DNA of 64,000 nt from Bifidobacterium ramosum (GTDB lineage: Bacteria; Actinomycetota; Actinomycetes; Actinomycetales; Bifidobacteriaceae): positions 1-64,000 of the forward strand of contig NZ_WBSM01000012.1 of assembly GCF_009299505.1 (NCBI RefSeq), read 5' to 3'. This document shows positions 1 to 7,777 of the stretch, one piece after another. Every line of letters starts with the position of its first letter. Within the stretch, counting starts at the first letter, position 1. The notes beneath the pieces were generated by a model that had not been told where the DNA came from, made no database searches, and saw nothing but the letters and a program-made list of their open reading frames with translations. The translations under genes and the position numbers were made by a program.

Positions 1-525
1 CAGCTCCGGCCAAGAAACAAACCGACAGTTGAATGACACCGACATGACGCATGTGTCAACCATGCCCCAGGACATACCGTCAACCATGCCCCGACACATG
101 CGTCATTTAGGCCCCGAGACATTACATTTTAGATTTCAGTGGTTTTTGAACATAAACAGTCAATAAACTGGACTTTGTAATACTTGAAGCTGTTTATGGT
201 GAATAGCAACAATAATTATATATATAGTGGTGGGGAGAAGGCAAGCACGGGGACGCGGACGAAAAGTCGGACGCTCTGGAGTCCGGATGGAGTCCGTGAT
301 GTATTCGATGGAGTTGAGGTCTCGCGTCCTTGATCTACGTTGTGTGGATGGTTTGAGTTGAGCGTGCGCGCGACAGCGACGATGGACGTCGCGCTCGCAA
401 TGCTGTCGCGTCGCACGCGTATTAGCATGTCCGCAACACGCCGAACATGTGGATAACCCATACCTTTCGACCACATGGGTCAGCCGGGCTTGCATCGCCG
501 ATGACACGGCCGGCACGATGGATGT
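1..525. other. Gene-free left edge with an inverted repeat
   Basis: No convincing gene starts or ends here; open frames on both strands look like chance frames. Positions 44-57 (ATGACGCATGTGTC) and 93-106 form a perfect 14-bp inverted repeat. The 35 bp between its arms, with the arm edge, hold a direct repeat GTCAACCATGCCCC at 55-68 and 79-92. Positions about 120-235 are clearly AT-rich compared with the rest of the window. A perfect DnaA-box-like TGTGGATAA lies near 449-458, but it is isolated. Function unknown. Confidence 0.6.
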
Positions 526-906
526 ATGGCATATACGAAACGAATTGACGATATCGACCGCACCGGCAGTGCAGGTCACACAAGCGGCACAAACAGTGCA
601 AACAGTACGGAGGACTCCCGCCGCACGCTACGCCGTGTCGGCGACGCACTGATCACTGCCGGTGTGGCGTTGGGCGCGCTGACGGTGGCGTTGATGCTGT
701 ATCTGCAGCGTGGCACGTACGATCCGATGGATGTGCTCGTGCTGCTCGCCATGTGCGCGACGATCGCCGGATGCCCGCTGTGCGTGGTCGCCGGGGTGAT
801 CGTGCGGATCGTCGGCGCTATGCCGCCCGCTACTCCTCAACCGTCGCGTGACGTGCGCGCATCAGGTCGAGCGCGTGCGCGAGATCGGCCGGATACTGCG
901 AGGTGA
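526..906 (+). CDS. Small putative membrane protein, convergent with and overlapping the pseudouridine synthase gene
   Basis: This 126-residue frame is not a family I recognise. Residues about 1-35 are hydrophilic and rich in Ser, Thr and Asp. Two hydrophobic segments follow at about 41-60 (ITAGVALGALTVALMLYL) and 70-95 (VLVLLAMCATIAGCPLCVVAGVIV), so a two-pass membrane protein is likely. Third-codon GC is high across the membrane part, which supports real coding. The last 25 residues are Arg-rich and lie antisense to the 3' end of the convergent pseudouridine synthase gene, a 77-bp overlap. No strong ribosome binding site precedes the ATG, so the start is uncertain. Expression would have to be shown to be sure of this gene. 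Confidence 0.5.
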   Translation: MAYTKRIDDIDRTGSAGHTSGTNSANSTEDSRRTLRRVGDALITAGVALGALTVALMLYLQRGTYDPMDVLVLLAMCATIAGCPLCVVAGVIVRIVGAMPPATPQPSRDVRASGRARARDRPDTAR

Positions 907-1762
907 CGGTGGTCCAGACGCGGGTGCGCGGATGCCGGAACTCAAGTTTCATGGCATGCAGCCATTGCCGCTCCAAGCCGAGCTCGGTGGCCAGCACCGG
1001 ATTGGCGCCGTACATCGGGTCGCCCACCAGCGGATGCCCGATGGACGAGAAGTGCACGCGGATCTGGTGCGTGCGCCCGGTCTCCAGATTCACCGATACG
1101 AGCGTAGCCTCGCCGCCGAACCGTTCCATGACATCCCAGTGGGTGATCGCGGGCTTGCCGGCCGGCGTGACGCAGAAGCGGAAGTCGGAGACCTTGGCGC
1201 GCCCGATCGGCGCATCGATCGTGGCCCGGTCCTCCTTGAGTCCGCCCTGTACGAGCGCATGATACGTTTTGACGACCTCATGCTCGGCAAATTGCCGCCG
1301 CATCTCGACGTAGGCGAGATCGGACTTGCACACGAGCATCAGGCCGGATGTGCCCACATCGAGCCGTGAGACGATGCCCTGACGCCCTGCGGCACCATAG
1401 GAGGTGATGTGCACGCCGCGCTGCAGGAGGCTGCCGAGCACGGTGGGACCGGTCCAGCCGACCGACGCGTGCGCGGCCACGCCGACGGGTTTGTCGACGA
1501 CCACCACGTCGTCGTCCTCGTAGACGATGGCCATGTCGTCGGCGATGGGCTCGGGTTCTGCCTGTTCCTCGACGAGGTCGAATTCGACGGTCTCCCCTGC
1601 CATGAGTGTGCCGGATTTGGCGATATCACGGTCGAGCACGCGCGCCTGGCCGGTTTCGATGAGTTCGGCGGCCTTGGCGCGCGATATGCCGAGCATCTTG
1701 GCCACGGCCACATCGAAACGCTTGCCGACCAGCGCATCGGGAGCGGGAACGAGACGGCTCAT
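830..1762 (-). CDS. RluA/RluD-family rRNA pseudouridine synthase
   Basis: The 310-residue protein has an N-terminal S4 RNA-binding domain (about 12-70, including RAKAAELIETGQARVL) followed by an RluA-type catalytic domain. The catalytic-Asp motif is visible as SRLDVGTSGLMLV, and the later GRTHQIRVHFSSIGHPLVGD block is diagnostic. The family converts uridine to pseudouridine in 23S rRNA or tRNA; the exact site cannot be read from the sequence. The ATG overlaps the lspA stop as ATGA, so the two are translationally coupled. The lspA-rluA order is common in Actinobacteria and Firmicutes. Length is normal. Confidence 0.93.
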   Translation of the reverse strand: MSRLVPAPDALVGKRFDVAVAKMLGISRAKAAELIETGQARVLDRDIAKSGTLMAGETVEFDLVEEQAEPEPIADDMAIVYEDDDVVVVDKPVGVAAHASVGWTGPTVLGSLLQRGVHITSYGAAGRQGIVSRLDVGTSGLMLVCKSDLAYVEMRRQFAEHEVVKTYHALVQGGLKEDRATIDAPIGRAKVSDFRFCVTPAGKPAITHWDVMERFGGEATLVSVNLETGRTHQIRVHFSSIGHPLVGDPMYGANPVLATELGLERQWLHAMKLEFRHPRTRVWTTVTSQYPADLAHALDLMRARHATVEE

Positions 1763-2436
1763 AGGCTCATGCCGCCTTTCGACGCGTCCCTCCCGTCAGC
1801 GACGCCGGAGGTCGCGTTATCGTCGGCCGCAGTCACCGCCGCGGCTCCGCCCTCAGCCGGAGTCGCATGCCCGTCACCGGCCGCGGCCGTATAAGCCACA
1901 TCGTCCACACGAACCACGCCGGCGGAAGCTGCCGCATCATCGCCGTCCTCACGGTCGAGCGGCACGCCCAGCACGATGAGCAACACGATGCCGATGCCGG
2001 CTACCATCAGCCAGATGTCCGCCACGTTGCCCACGGACCAGCCGTAGTTGAGGAAATCGACGACCTTGCCGTTGAGGAATCCGTCCGCATAGACGACCCG
2101 GTCGATGAGGTTGCCGAACGCGCCGGCGAACGCCAGCGCGAACAGTACCGTCCATCGCGTCGACACCGTACGTACGCCGAGCACGACAAGCACCACGCTC
2201 GCCGCGATGGCCAGCAGGGAGATCACCCAGGTCATCGACGAGCCAAGGCCCAGCGACGCGCCGGGATTGTGCACGAGCGTCAACGACAGCAGATTCGGGA
2301 TAACGGGAACCGTACGGCCGTCGCCCAGTGCGGACTGCGCCCACAGCTTGGTCAGCTGGTCGATGACCAGCGCAACGGCCGCCACACATGCAAAGACGGC
2401 CACGCGAACGCGCGACCGTCCCTGTCGAGTAGTCAT
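1759..2436 (-). CDS. lspA: Lipoprotein signal peptidase (signal peptidase II)
   Basis: LspA is the membrane aspartyl protease that removes signal peptides from prolipoproteins after lipid attachment. Four hydrophobic segments fit the family topology. Conserved blocks are present: DQLTKLWA, NPGASLG, GNLIDRV and NVADIWL, with the two catalytic aspartates in GNLIDR and NVADI. The protein is 225 residues against a usual 160-170. The excess is a hydrophilic Ala/Asp-rich tail of about 60 residues after the last membrane helix (from about residue 160). It follows divIVA by 22 bp and overlaps the downstream pseudouridine synthase gene by 4 bp. A lipoprotein substrate, the sugar-binding protein at 40.6-41.9 kb, is encoded in this window. 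Confidence 0.95.
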   Translation of the reverse strand: MTTRQGRSRVRVAVFACVAAVALVIDQLTKLWAQSALGDGRTVPVIPNLLSLTLVHNPGASLGLGSSMTWVISLLAIAASVVLVVLGVRTVSTRWTVLFALAFAGAFGNLIDRVVYADGFLNGKVVDFLNYGWSVGNVADIWLMVAGIGIVLLIVLGVPLDREDGDDAAASAGVVRVDDVAYTAAAGDGHATPAEGGAAAVTAADDNATSGVADGRDASKGGMSL

Positions 2437-2458
2437 GATCGAATACCCGCCGCGAAGC

Positions 2459-3820
2459 TCACTGACCGGACTGCTCGGTCTGGTTGTAGCTGTTCGTGTC
2501 GGAGACCTGGTTCATCAGGCCGCTGAGGAACTCGGTCAGACGGGCGCGATATGCGCTCTCGAACTGCTTGAGGCCCTGGATGTTGCCCTCGACGACCTTG
2601 GACTGCTCGGCGAGCGTCTCGCGCACCTGCTGCGCGTAGGTGTCAGCGCCGGAGCGGGTCTTCTGGTCGTACTCGGAGGCGCGACGCTGGACTTCGTTCT
2701 CGTACGCGTCGGCTTCCTCGTGCTTGTTCTGCACGTAGGTATCGGCTTCCTGACGCTTGGTCTGCAGGTAGTCCTCGGCGTCCTTGCGGGTCTTGGCCGA
2801 GTACGCATCGGCGTCGGAGTGGGTGTGCTCGGAGTAGCCGTCGGCGTCGGCGTGCGTGCGCTTGCTGTACTCGTCGGCTTCCGTGCGCGTGCGCTTGCCG
2901 TAGTTGTCGGCCTCGATGCGCGTGCGCTTGCTGTAGTCGTCGGCCTCAGTGCGGGTGCGCGACGAGTAGTCGTTGGCCTTGGTGATGAGCTCGTTGTACT
3001 TGGCCTGGCTGGCTTCGGTGATCTCCTTGGCCTGCGCCTTGCCCTTGTCAACGTACTGGTCGTGCAGCTGCATGGCGAGCGTCAGCATGGCGGTGGCGCG
3101 CTCCGGCTCGGTGTTCGCGGACGCGGCGGCGCCGGCGATCTTCTGCAGGCTGCCGGTCTCGGTGCTCGGCTCGACCTTGGAGACCTGCTCGCGCAGCTGG
3201 TTCTCGCGCTGCTTGGACTCCTCGAGCTGGCGGGTGAGCTCCTGCACCTGCTGGGCGGCCTGGTGGGCCTTGACGACCTGCTGCTGGGCGGCGGCCAGCT
3301 GGCGGGACAGATCCTCGCTGTTGGCGCGGAAGGTGTCGCGCTCGCGCTGGATGGCGGTGAGCTGGTCGGCCAGTGCCTGGTTGTCGGACGCCTTGGCGGC
3401 CTGCGCGGTGAGCTGGTCGATCTGCTTGTTGAGCTGGTCGACCTGGCCCTTGAGTTGCTCGTTCTGGGAGGACAGCGCGCGGTTGCTCTCTTCGGCCTCA
3501 GCCAGCTTGGACTGGGCCACCTGCGCGGCCTGGTCGCCCTGGCCGGCTGCCTTGCCGGCGGCGTCCTTGAGGCTCGCGTTCTCGCGGGTCAGCTGCTGGA
3601 CCTGATCGGTCAGGTCGGAGATCTTCTTGTTCAGGCTGGTCACGTCCGGGCCGAGGGCCTGGGTGGCCGCACCGGCGGCGACGGCCTGCTTGCCGAGCGC
3701 CTCGACGGTCTCGGTCACCTGATCAAGAAAATCGTCGACCTCGTCGACGTCATAGCCTTCCTTGAATCGAACCGTTTGGAAGGTATGCTCCCTGATGTCC
3801 TTCGGAGTCAACAAAGCCAT
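2459..3820 (-). CDS. divIVA: DivIVA/Wag31-type polar growth and division protein with hendecad repeats
   Basis: The N-terminus (MALLTPKDIREHTFQTVRFK, then GYDVDEVDDFLDQV) is the membrane-curvature-sensing DivIVA domain. The rest of the 453 residues is predicted coiled coil. In Actinobacteria this protein marks the cell poles and directs peptidoglycan synthesis. Residues 285-395 are unusual: a tyrosine occurs every 11 residues (285, 296, 307 and so on to 395) in units such as TRTEADDYSKR, giving eleven evenly spaced tyrosines in a long hendecad coiled coil. The protein is longer than typical Wag31 (about 260 residues) because of this rod. It lies in the usual place after ftsZ, sepF and yggT. 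An 18-nt palindrome lies about 35-55 bp upstream of the start. Confidence 0.95.
   Translation of the reverse strand: MALLTPKDIREHTFQTVRFKEGYDVDEVDDFLDQVTETVEALGKQAVAAGAATQALGPDVTSLNKKISDLTDQVQQLTRENASLKDAAGKAAGQGDQAAQVAQSKLAEAEESNRALSSQNEQLKGQVDQLNKQIDQLTAQAAKASDNQALADQLTAIQRERDTFRANSEDLSRQLAAAQQQVVKAHQAAQQVQELTRQLEESKQRENQLREQVSKVEPSTETGSLQKIAGAAASANTEPERATAMLTLAMQLHDQYVDKGKAQAKEITEASQAKYNELITKANDYSSRTRTEADDYSKRTRIEADNYGKRTRTEADEYSKRTHADADGYSEHTHSDADAYSAKTRKDAEDYLQTKRQEADTYVQNKHEEADAYENEVQRRASEYDQKTRSGADTYAQQVRETLAEQSKVVEGNIQGLKQFESAYRARLTEFLSGLMNQVSDTNSYNQTEQSGQ
2636..2968 (-). repeat. 33-bp coding repeat encoding 11-residue units in DivIVA
   Basis: Tandem degenerate 33-bp units encode residues 285-395 of DivIVA, each with one Tyr in phase and an acidic-Ala-Asp core before it. 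The phase is unbroken over eleven tyrosines. Copy number could vary between strains by slippage or recombination. Confidence 0.85.
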
Positions 3821-3855
3821 AAATCTTTACACCTCGCTTTGGGGCACTGCCTCGC

Positions 3856-3873
3856 TGTGTTGGTATCAACACA
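3856..3873. promoter_or_regulatory. Palindrome upstream of divIVA
   Basis: TGTGTTG-GTAT-CAACACA is a perfect 7-bp inverted repeat with a 4-bp centre, 36-53 bp upstream of the divIVA start. It could be an operator or a weak hairpin in the leader. No regulator is assigned. Confidence 0.35.
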
Positions 3874-3980
3874 CGATGCTATCACGTACCCCGTGCCAAA
3901 GTGCTGTCCTTGGCGGTTTTTCGGGCAGTATTCCGCGGTTTGGAGGACATGGAGGACGCCACAGCGCACGACCGCACGCA

Positions 3981-4262
3981 TCAGATGAGCATCTGCAGCA
4001 CCACCAGCGCGAAATACAGCACGAGGAAGCTCACATCGAAGTAGACCGGCCCCATCGGAATCGGTTTGATGTAGCGGCGCAGCCATCGCAGCGGCGGCTC
4101 GGTGAGCTGGTAGACGACCTGGATCAGCGACTGGACGACGCCGCGCGGATACCAGCGCGGCGCGAGCACGAACGCCCAGTCGAGGATCATACGGATGAAC
4201 AAGATGGTGATGTAGGCACCGATCAGCCAGTCGATGATGCGGGCAAGCAGGTATAACAGCAT
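3981..4262 (-). CDS. YggT-family membrane protein
   Basis: This 93-residue protein has the YggT layout: two hydrophobic segments (about 2-25 and 70-92) separated by a loop containing RMILDWA and LTEPPLRWLRRYIKPIP. YggT proteins sit next to sepF and divIVA in most Actinobacteria and are linked to division or osmotic homeostasis, but their mechanism is not known. The ATG lies inside the proximal arm of a 14-bp perfect hairpin (4257-4297) and no clean Shine-Dalgarno sequence is visible. Translation may therefore be structurally controlled. Confidence 0.88.
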   Translation of the reverse strand: MLLYLLARIIDWLIGAYITILFIRMILDWAFVLAPRWYPRGVVQSLIQVVYQLTEPPLRWLRRYIKPIPMGPVYFDVSFLVLYFALVVLQMLI

Positions 4263-4297
4263 GCCCCCAGCCTATCAAGAGGTCTGGGGGCATGCTG
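4257..4297. terminator. 14-bp hairpin between sepF and yggT covering the yggT start
   Basis: CAGCATGCCCCCAG at 4257-4270 pairs perfectly with 4284-4297 across a 13-nt loop. It lies just past the sepF stop, so it may terminate or attenuate transcription. It also buries the yggT ATG (4260-4262) and its upstream region. There is no clear U-tract. Confidence 0.55.
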
Positions 4298-4332
4298 AAA
4301 AGTCGCTGTGTGCGAAATGGGAGCGCTGGCCG

Positions 4333-4824
4333 TCAGTCGGCGAACAGGTCGTGCGCGGAAGACGGCGCCTGCGGCTCCTCGACCTTGATGTTCACCTGCG
4401 CAGGGCTGAGCAGGAACACGCGCGGAGTGACGCGTTCGATGGAACCGCGCACGCCGAACACCACGCCGGCGGAGAAGTCCACGATGCGGTAGGCCACGGC
4501 CTCCGGCACACCGGTCAGGTTGAGCACCACCGGCACGCCGTCACGCAGGGCGCGACCGACGAGCTGGGCGTCGTCGTAGGTCTTGGGGTGGATCGTGGTG
4601 ATCCGGCTGACGCGGCTCTGGAACGGGTTGGATTCACGGCCCGACGCCGAACCGCCGGCGTTGCCGGAGGCCGAAGCCGTGGTCGACGACGGCGCCATCG
4701 GGGTCACGGAGTGGTCGGAGTCGAACGAGGACTCGTCGGCCGGCTCCTCGTCGTACTGGTCATCGTCATCCGTCACGTCCGTCATGCCCAGATAGGACAT
4801 CGCGTTCTTCATAAACCCTGCCAT
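4333..4824 (-). CDS. sepF: Cell division protein SepF
   Basis: The 163-residue protein starts with the membrane-targeting amphipathic helix MAGFMKNAMSYLGM. An acidic and Ser-rich linker (about 18-75) follows, and then the SepF core with HPKTYDDAQLVGRALRDG, VVLNLTGV and VDFSAGVVFG. SepF anchors FtsZ filaments to the membrane, which matters in Actinobacteria because they lack FtsA. The ATG has a strong site (AAAGGAG). The gene lies 88 bp downstream of ftsZ on the same strand. Confidence 0.96.
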   Translation of the reverse strand: MAGFMKNAMSYLGMTDVTDDDDQYDEEPADESSFDSDHSVTPMAPSSTTASASGNAGGSASGRESNPFQSRVSRITTIHPKTYDDAQLVGRALRDGVPVVLNLTGVPEAVAYRIVDFSAGVVFGVRGSIERVTPRVFLLSPAQVNIKVEEPQAPSSAHDLFAD

Positions 4825-4912
4825 GGCAGCTCCTTTCGCTCAGCGTGCTCGGCTGCGCCTCAATGTGTCCGGTTCCGTTCGCCGTTCGTTGTCGTGTCGT
4901 GCCGCCGTGTGG

Positions 4913-6184
4913 TCAGCGCAGGAAGTCCGGGATGTCGAGATCGCCCGGATCGTTGGCGGAGATCACCTCGTGCTCGGACGTCTCGTCGAAGGACTGGGAC
5001 GCGGCATCGCCGGACGTCGGCGCGTACTGCTGCAGCGGCGTGACGGCCGGGGCCTGCTGCTGCGGCTGCGCGACCGGCTGCGGATGGGCGGGGGTGGCCG
5101 GATACGGCTGGCGCGCCGGGGACGGGCTCGTCACGATCGGCACGGTGGTCGGGGCCGGGGTCTGCGGGATGATCGGCGTGGCGGCCGGCGCGTTCGCGGC
5201 CTCCTCGGCGGCGGCCTTGGACTTCGGGTCGAAGCCGGCGGCGATGACGGTGACGCGCACTTCGTCGCCATACGTGTCGTCGAGCGACAGACCCCAGATG
5301 ATCTGTGCCTCGGGGTGGATGGCCTTGCGCACGAGCTCGGTCGCGGCGGCGGCCTCCTGCAGGCCGAGGTCGGTCGGGCCGGCGATGTTGATGAGCGCGC
5401 CGTGGGCGCCTTCGATGCTTTCCTCGAGCAGCGGGGAGCTGATGGCGATCTCCGCGGCCTGGGTGGCGCGGTCCTCGCCGCGTGCGGAGCCGATGCCGAA
5501 CAGTGCGGTGCCGGCGCCGCGCAGGATGGCGGTGACGTCGGAGAAGTCGACGTGGATATAGGAGTTCATCGTGATGAGGTCGGTGATGCCCTGCACGCCG
5601 GCGAGCAGCGCCGTGTCGGCGGTCTTGAACGCGTCGACGATGCCGACGTTGCGGTCGGACAGCTCGAGCAGACGGTCGTTCGGAATGACGATGAGCGCGT
5701 CGACTTCCTTGCGCAGGTTTTCGATGCCGAGGTTCGCGGACGCGGCACGCTGCGGACCTTCAAAGGAGAACGGACGGGTGACGACCGCGATGGTGAGCGC
5801 GCCCTGCTGGTGCGCGGCCTTCGCGACGATCGGGCTGGCGCCGGTGCCGGTGCCGCCGCCCTCGCCGCAGGTCACGAACACCATGTCGGCGCCCTTGAGG
5901 GACTCCTCGATGTCGGACTGATGGTCCTGCGCGGCCTTCGCGCCCTTCTCCGGGTCGGCGCCGGCGCCGAGGCCACGGCTGGTGTTGTCGGAAAGGGAAA
6001 TCTTCACGTCGGCGTCCGAACGCAGCAAATCCTTGGCATCGGTGTTCACTGCAACGAACTCAACGTTCTGCAGACCCTCGGCGATCATACGGTTGACGGC
6101 ATTGCCGCCAGCGCCGCCGACACCAACGACCTTGATGTTGGTTTTGTCGCTGAACTGCTCAGTCTGGGCGATTTCGCTCACCAT
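4913..6184 (-). CDS. ftsZ: Cell division GTPase FtsZ
   Basis: This is the tubulin-like GTPase that forms the division ring. It has the Rossmann start GVGGAGGNAVNRM (about 21-33), the tubulin signature GGGTGTG at 109-115, and a T7-loop form VDFSDV. A Pro/Gln/Ala-rich linker runs from about 310 to 410, and the conserved tail DLDIPDFLR ends the protein and would bind SepF. The 423-residue length is normal. An AGGAGA site precedes the ATG. It is first in the ftsZ-sepF-yggT-divIVA row. The rest of the division cluster (ftsQ, murC and others) is not next to it. Confidence 0.97.
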   Translation of the reverse strand: MVSEIAQTEQFSDKTNIKVVGVGGAGGNAVNRMIAEGLQNVEFVAVNTDAKDLLRSDADVKISLSDNTSRGLGAGADPEKGAKAAQDHQSDIEESLKGADMVFVTCGEGGGTGTGASPIVAKAAHQQGALTIAVVTRPFSFEGPQRAASANLGIENLRKEVDALIVIPNDRLLELSDRNVGIVDAFKTADTALLAGVQGITDLITMNSYIHVDFSDVTAILRGAGTALFGIGSARGEDRATQAAEIAISSPLLEESIEGAHGALINIAGPTDLGLQEAAAATELVRKAIHPEAQIIWGLSLDDTYGDEVRVTVIAAGFDPKSKAAAEEAANAPAATPIIPQTPAPTTVPIVTSPSPARQPYPATPAHPQPVAQPQQQAPAVTPLQQYAPTSGDAASQSFDETSEHEVISANDPGDLDIPDFLR

Positions 6185-6346
6185 TGTCTCCTGTCACTCA
6201 CACGGTTACGCACAACTCTATCGCAGAACCCCTGATAAAAAGGTCACTTTTCTCGGTGTGTGTCGGCGTTTCGCGCATAGAATACACCATTTGCACACGT
6301 TTGCATGGATGCCGGCCCCTATTCCGCCGCCCGTCGCCGGGTCCCG

Positions 6347-7624
6347 TCAGTAGCTGGCGTCCATCGGATCGTCGCCGAACAGCGTCTCGTGCTGCTCGTG
6401 CGTCGTCTCGCGCGACTCGAGCCAGCCGTACGGCAGATGCACCTTCTTGGCGAACCGCACCCGGCCGCGCGGCTTGTCCTTGACCCGCTCCGGGAACGTC
6501 ATCGCCGGGTCGAGCCGGCCGATCTCGCGGCGCACGTCGTCGAGGCTCTCGCATTCCATGAACGCCTTGCGCGTGGAACCGCCCACCGGGAAGCCCTTGA
6601 GATACCACGCGATATGCTTGCGCAGGTCGTGCACGGCCATGCGTTCGTCGCCGTCGTAAAACTCAGTGAGGAGTTCGGCGTGGCGTTGGATGACGTTGCA
6701 AACCTCGCCGAGCGTCGGGTTGACGCGGGTATCATCGCCCGCGAACGCGTGCTTGATGTCGGCGAACAGCCACGGTCGACCCTGGCATCCGCGGCCGATC
6801 GCGACGCCCGCGCAGCCGGTCTCGCGCACCATCTCGAGCGCGTCGTCCGCACCCCAGATGTCGCCGTTGCCGAATACCGGGATGTCGAGCGCCTCGACCA
6901 GTTCGCCGATGCGGCTCCAGTCGGAGTGGCCGCCGTAGTATTCGGCAGTGGTGCGCGCGTGCAGCGTCACGGCCGCGCATCCCTCTTCCTGCGCGATGTG
7001 CCCGGCTTCCATGAACGTCTCATGCTCGTGGTCGATGCCGACGCGGATTTTCGCGGTGACGGGGATGTTCGCTTCGCCGCACACGCGCACGACGCGCTGG
7101 ATGATCTCGCGAAACAGGTCGGTTTTCCACGGCAGGGCCGAGCCGCCTCCGCGACGGGTGACCTTGGGCACCGGGCAGCCGAAATTGAGGTCGACATGGT
7201 CGGCCATGTGCTCGTCGACGACGATATGCGCGGCCTGTTCGACGATGGCCGGGTTGACGCCGTACAACTGCAGCGAGCGGATCTTCTCGCTCGGCGCGAA
7301 CCGACATAATCTCAACGCCTTAGGATTGCGGGCGACGAGCGCGCGGGCGGTGATCATTTCGGCGACGTACAGGCCGTCGGGGCCGTATTCCTCGCAGATG
7401 ACGCGGAACGGCCAGTTGGTCACGCCGGCCATCGGCGAGAGCACGACCGGCGTGGGCACGGTGATCGAGCCGAGCTGGACTGGCGCGATCGTCACCGGTT
7501 CGGCCACGGCGTCCGGCGACGTCATCCCGTCGCCCGTCGTCGCGACCACGTCGCCTCGTGGGTCGAGACGCTCGCGGTCACGCGCGGCGATCACGGTTTC
7601 GGCATCTTTAACGTTCGTCACCAT
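6347..7624 (-). CDS. dusB: tRNA-dihydrouridine synthase (DusB type)
   Basis: This FMN enzyme reduces uridines in tRNA D-loops. Key blocks are PMAGVTNWPFR, the catalytic-Cys motif LNFGCPVPKVTRRGGGSAL and the FMN-binding GNGDIWG. A C-terminal helical tRNA-binding domain has the H-K-WY-KG pattern (LRKHIAWYLKGFP). I chose the ATG at 7624 because AGGAAAG lies just upstream. The longer frame back to 7681 runs through a repeated palindromic element and has no ribosome binding site. The protein is 425 residues, slightly long because of an N-terminal extension of about 40 residues. It is downstream of glyS on the same strand. Confidence 0.93.
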   Translation of the reverse strand: MVTNVKDAETVIAARDRERLDPRGDVVATTGDGMTSPDAVAEPVTIAPVQLGSITVPTPVVLSPMAGVTNWPFRVICEEYGPDGLYVAEMITARALVARNPKALRLCRFAPSEKIRSLQLYGVNPAIVEQAAHIVVDEHMADHVDLNFGCPVPKVTRRGGGSALPWKTDLFREIIQRVVRVCGEANIPVTAKIRVGIDHEHETFMEAGHIAQEEGCAAVTLHARTTAEYYGGHSDWSRIGELVEALDIPVFGNGDIWGADDALEMVRETGCAGVAIGRGCQGRPWLFADIKHAFAGDDTRVNPTLGEVCNVIQRHAELLTEFYDGDERMAVHDLRKHIAWYLKGFPVGGSTRKAFMECESLDDVRREIGRLDPAMTFPERVKDKPRGRVRFAKKVHLPYGWLESRETTHEQHETLFGDDPMDASY

Positions 7625-7644
7625 ACGTCTTTCCTGTTCCTCCC

Positions 7645-7759
7645 GGCTCCCCTCCATGAGGGGAGCTGTCATGCGCAGCATGACTGAGGGGAGCAGAAGG
7701 TCATTGCCTTCCCGCTCCCCTCAGTCCGATTCGCGGTCGCCCCCTCAGCGAGGGGAGCC
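7645..7759. repeat. Two inverted copies of the GGCTCCCCTC palindromic element
   Basis: Copy 1 (7645-7694) has hairpin GGCTCCCCTC/GAGGGGAGC followed by TGTC-N-GCAGC-N-GACTGAGGGGAGC. Copy 2 (7714-7759) is the same element in reverse orientation. Both lie in the glyS-dusB gap. The same element is found at 58804-58851 inside the GH43 gene, and fragments at 10423-10445 and 25176-25206. It resembles short palindromes I recall as common in gut Firmicutes, but I could not check this. Confidence 0.8.
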
Positions 7760-7777
7760 GCATACCTATCAATGCAA

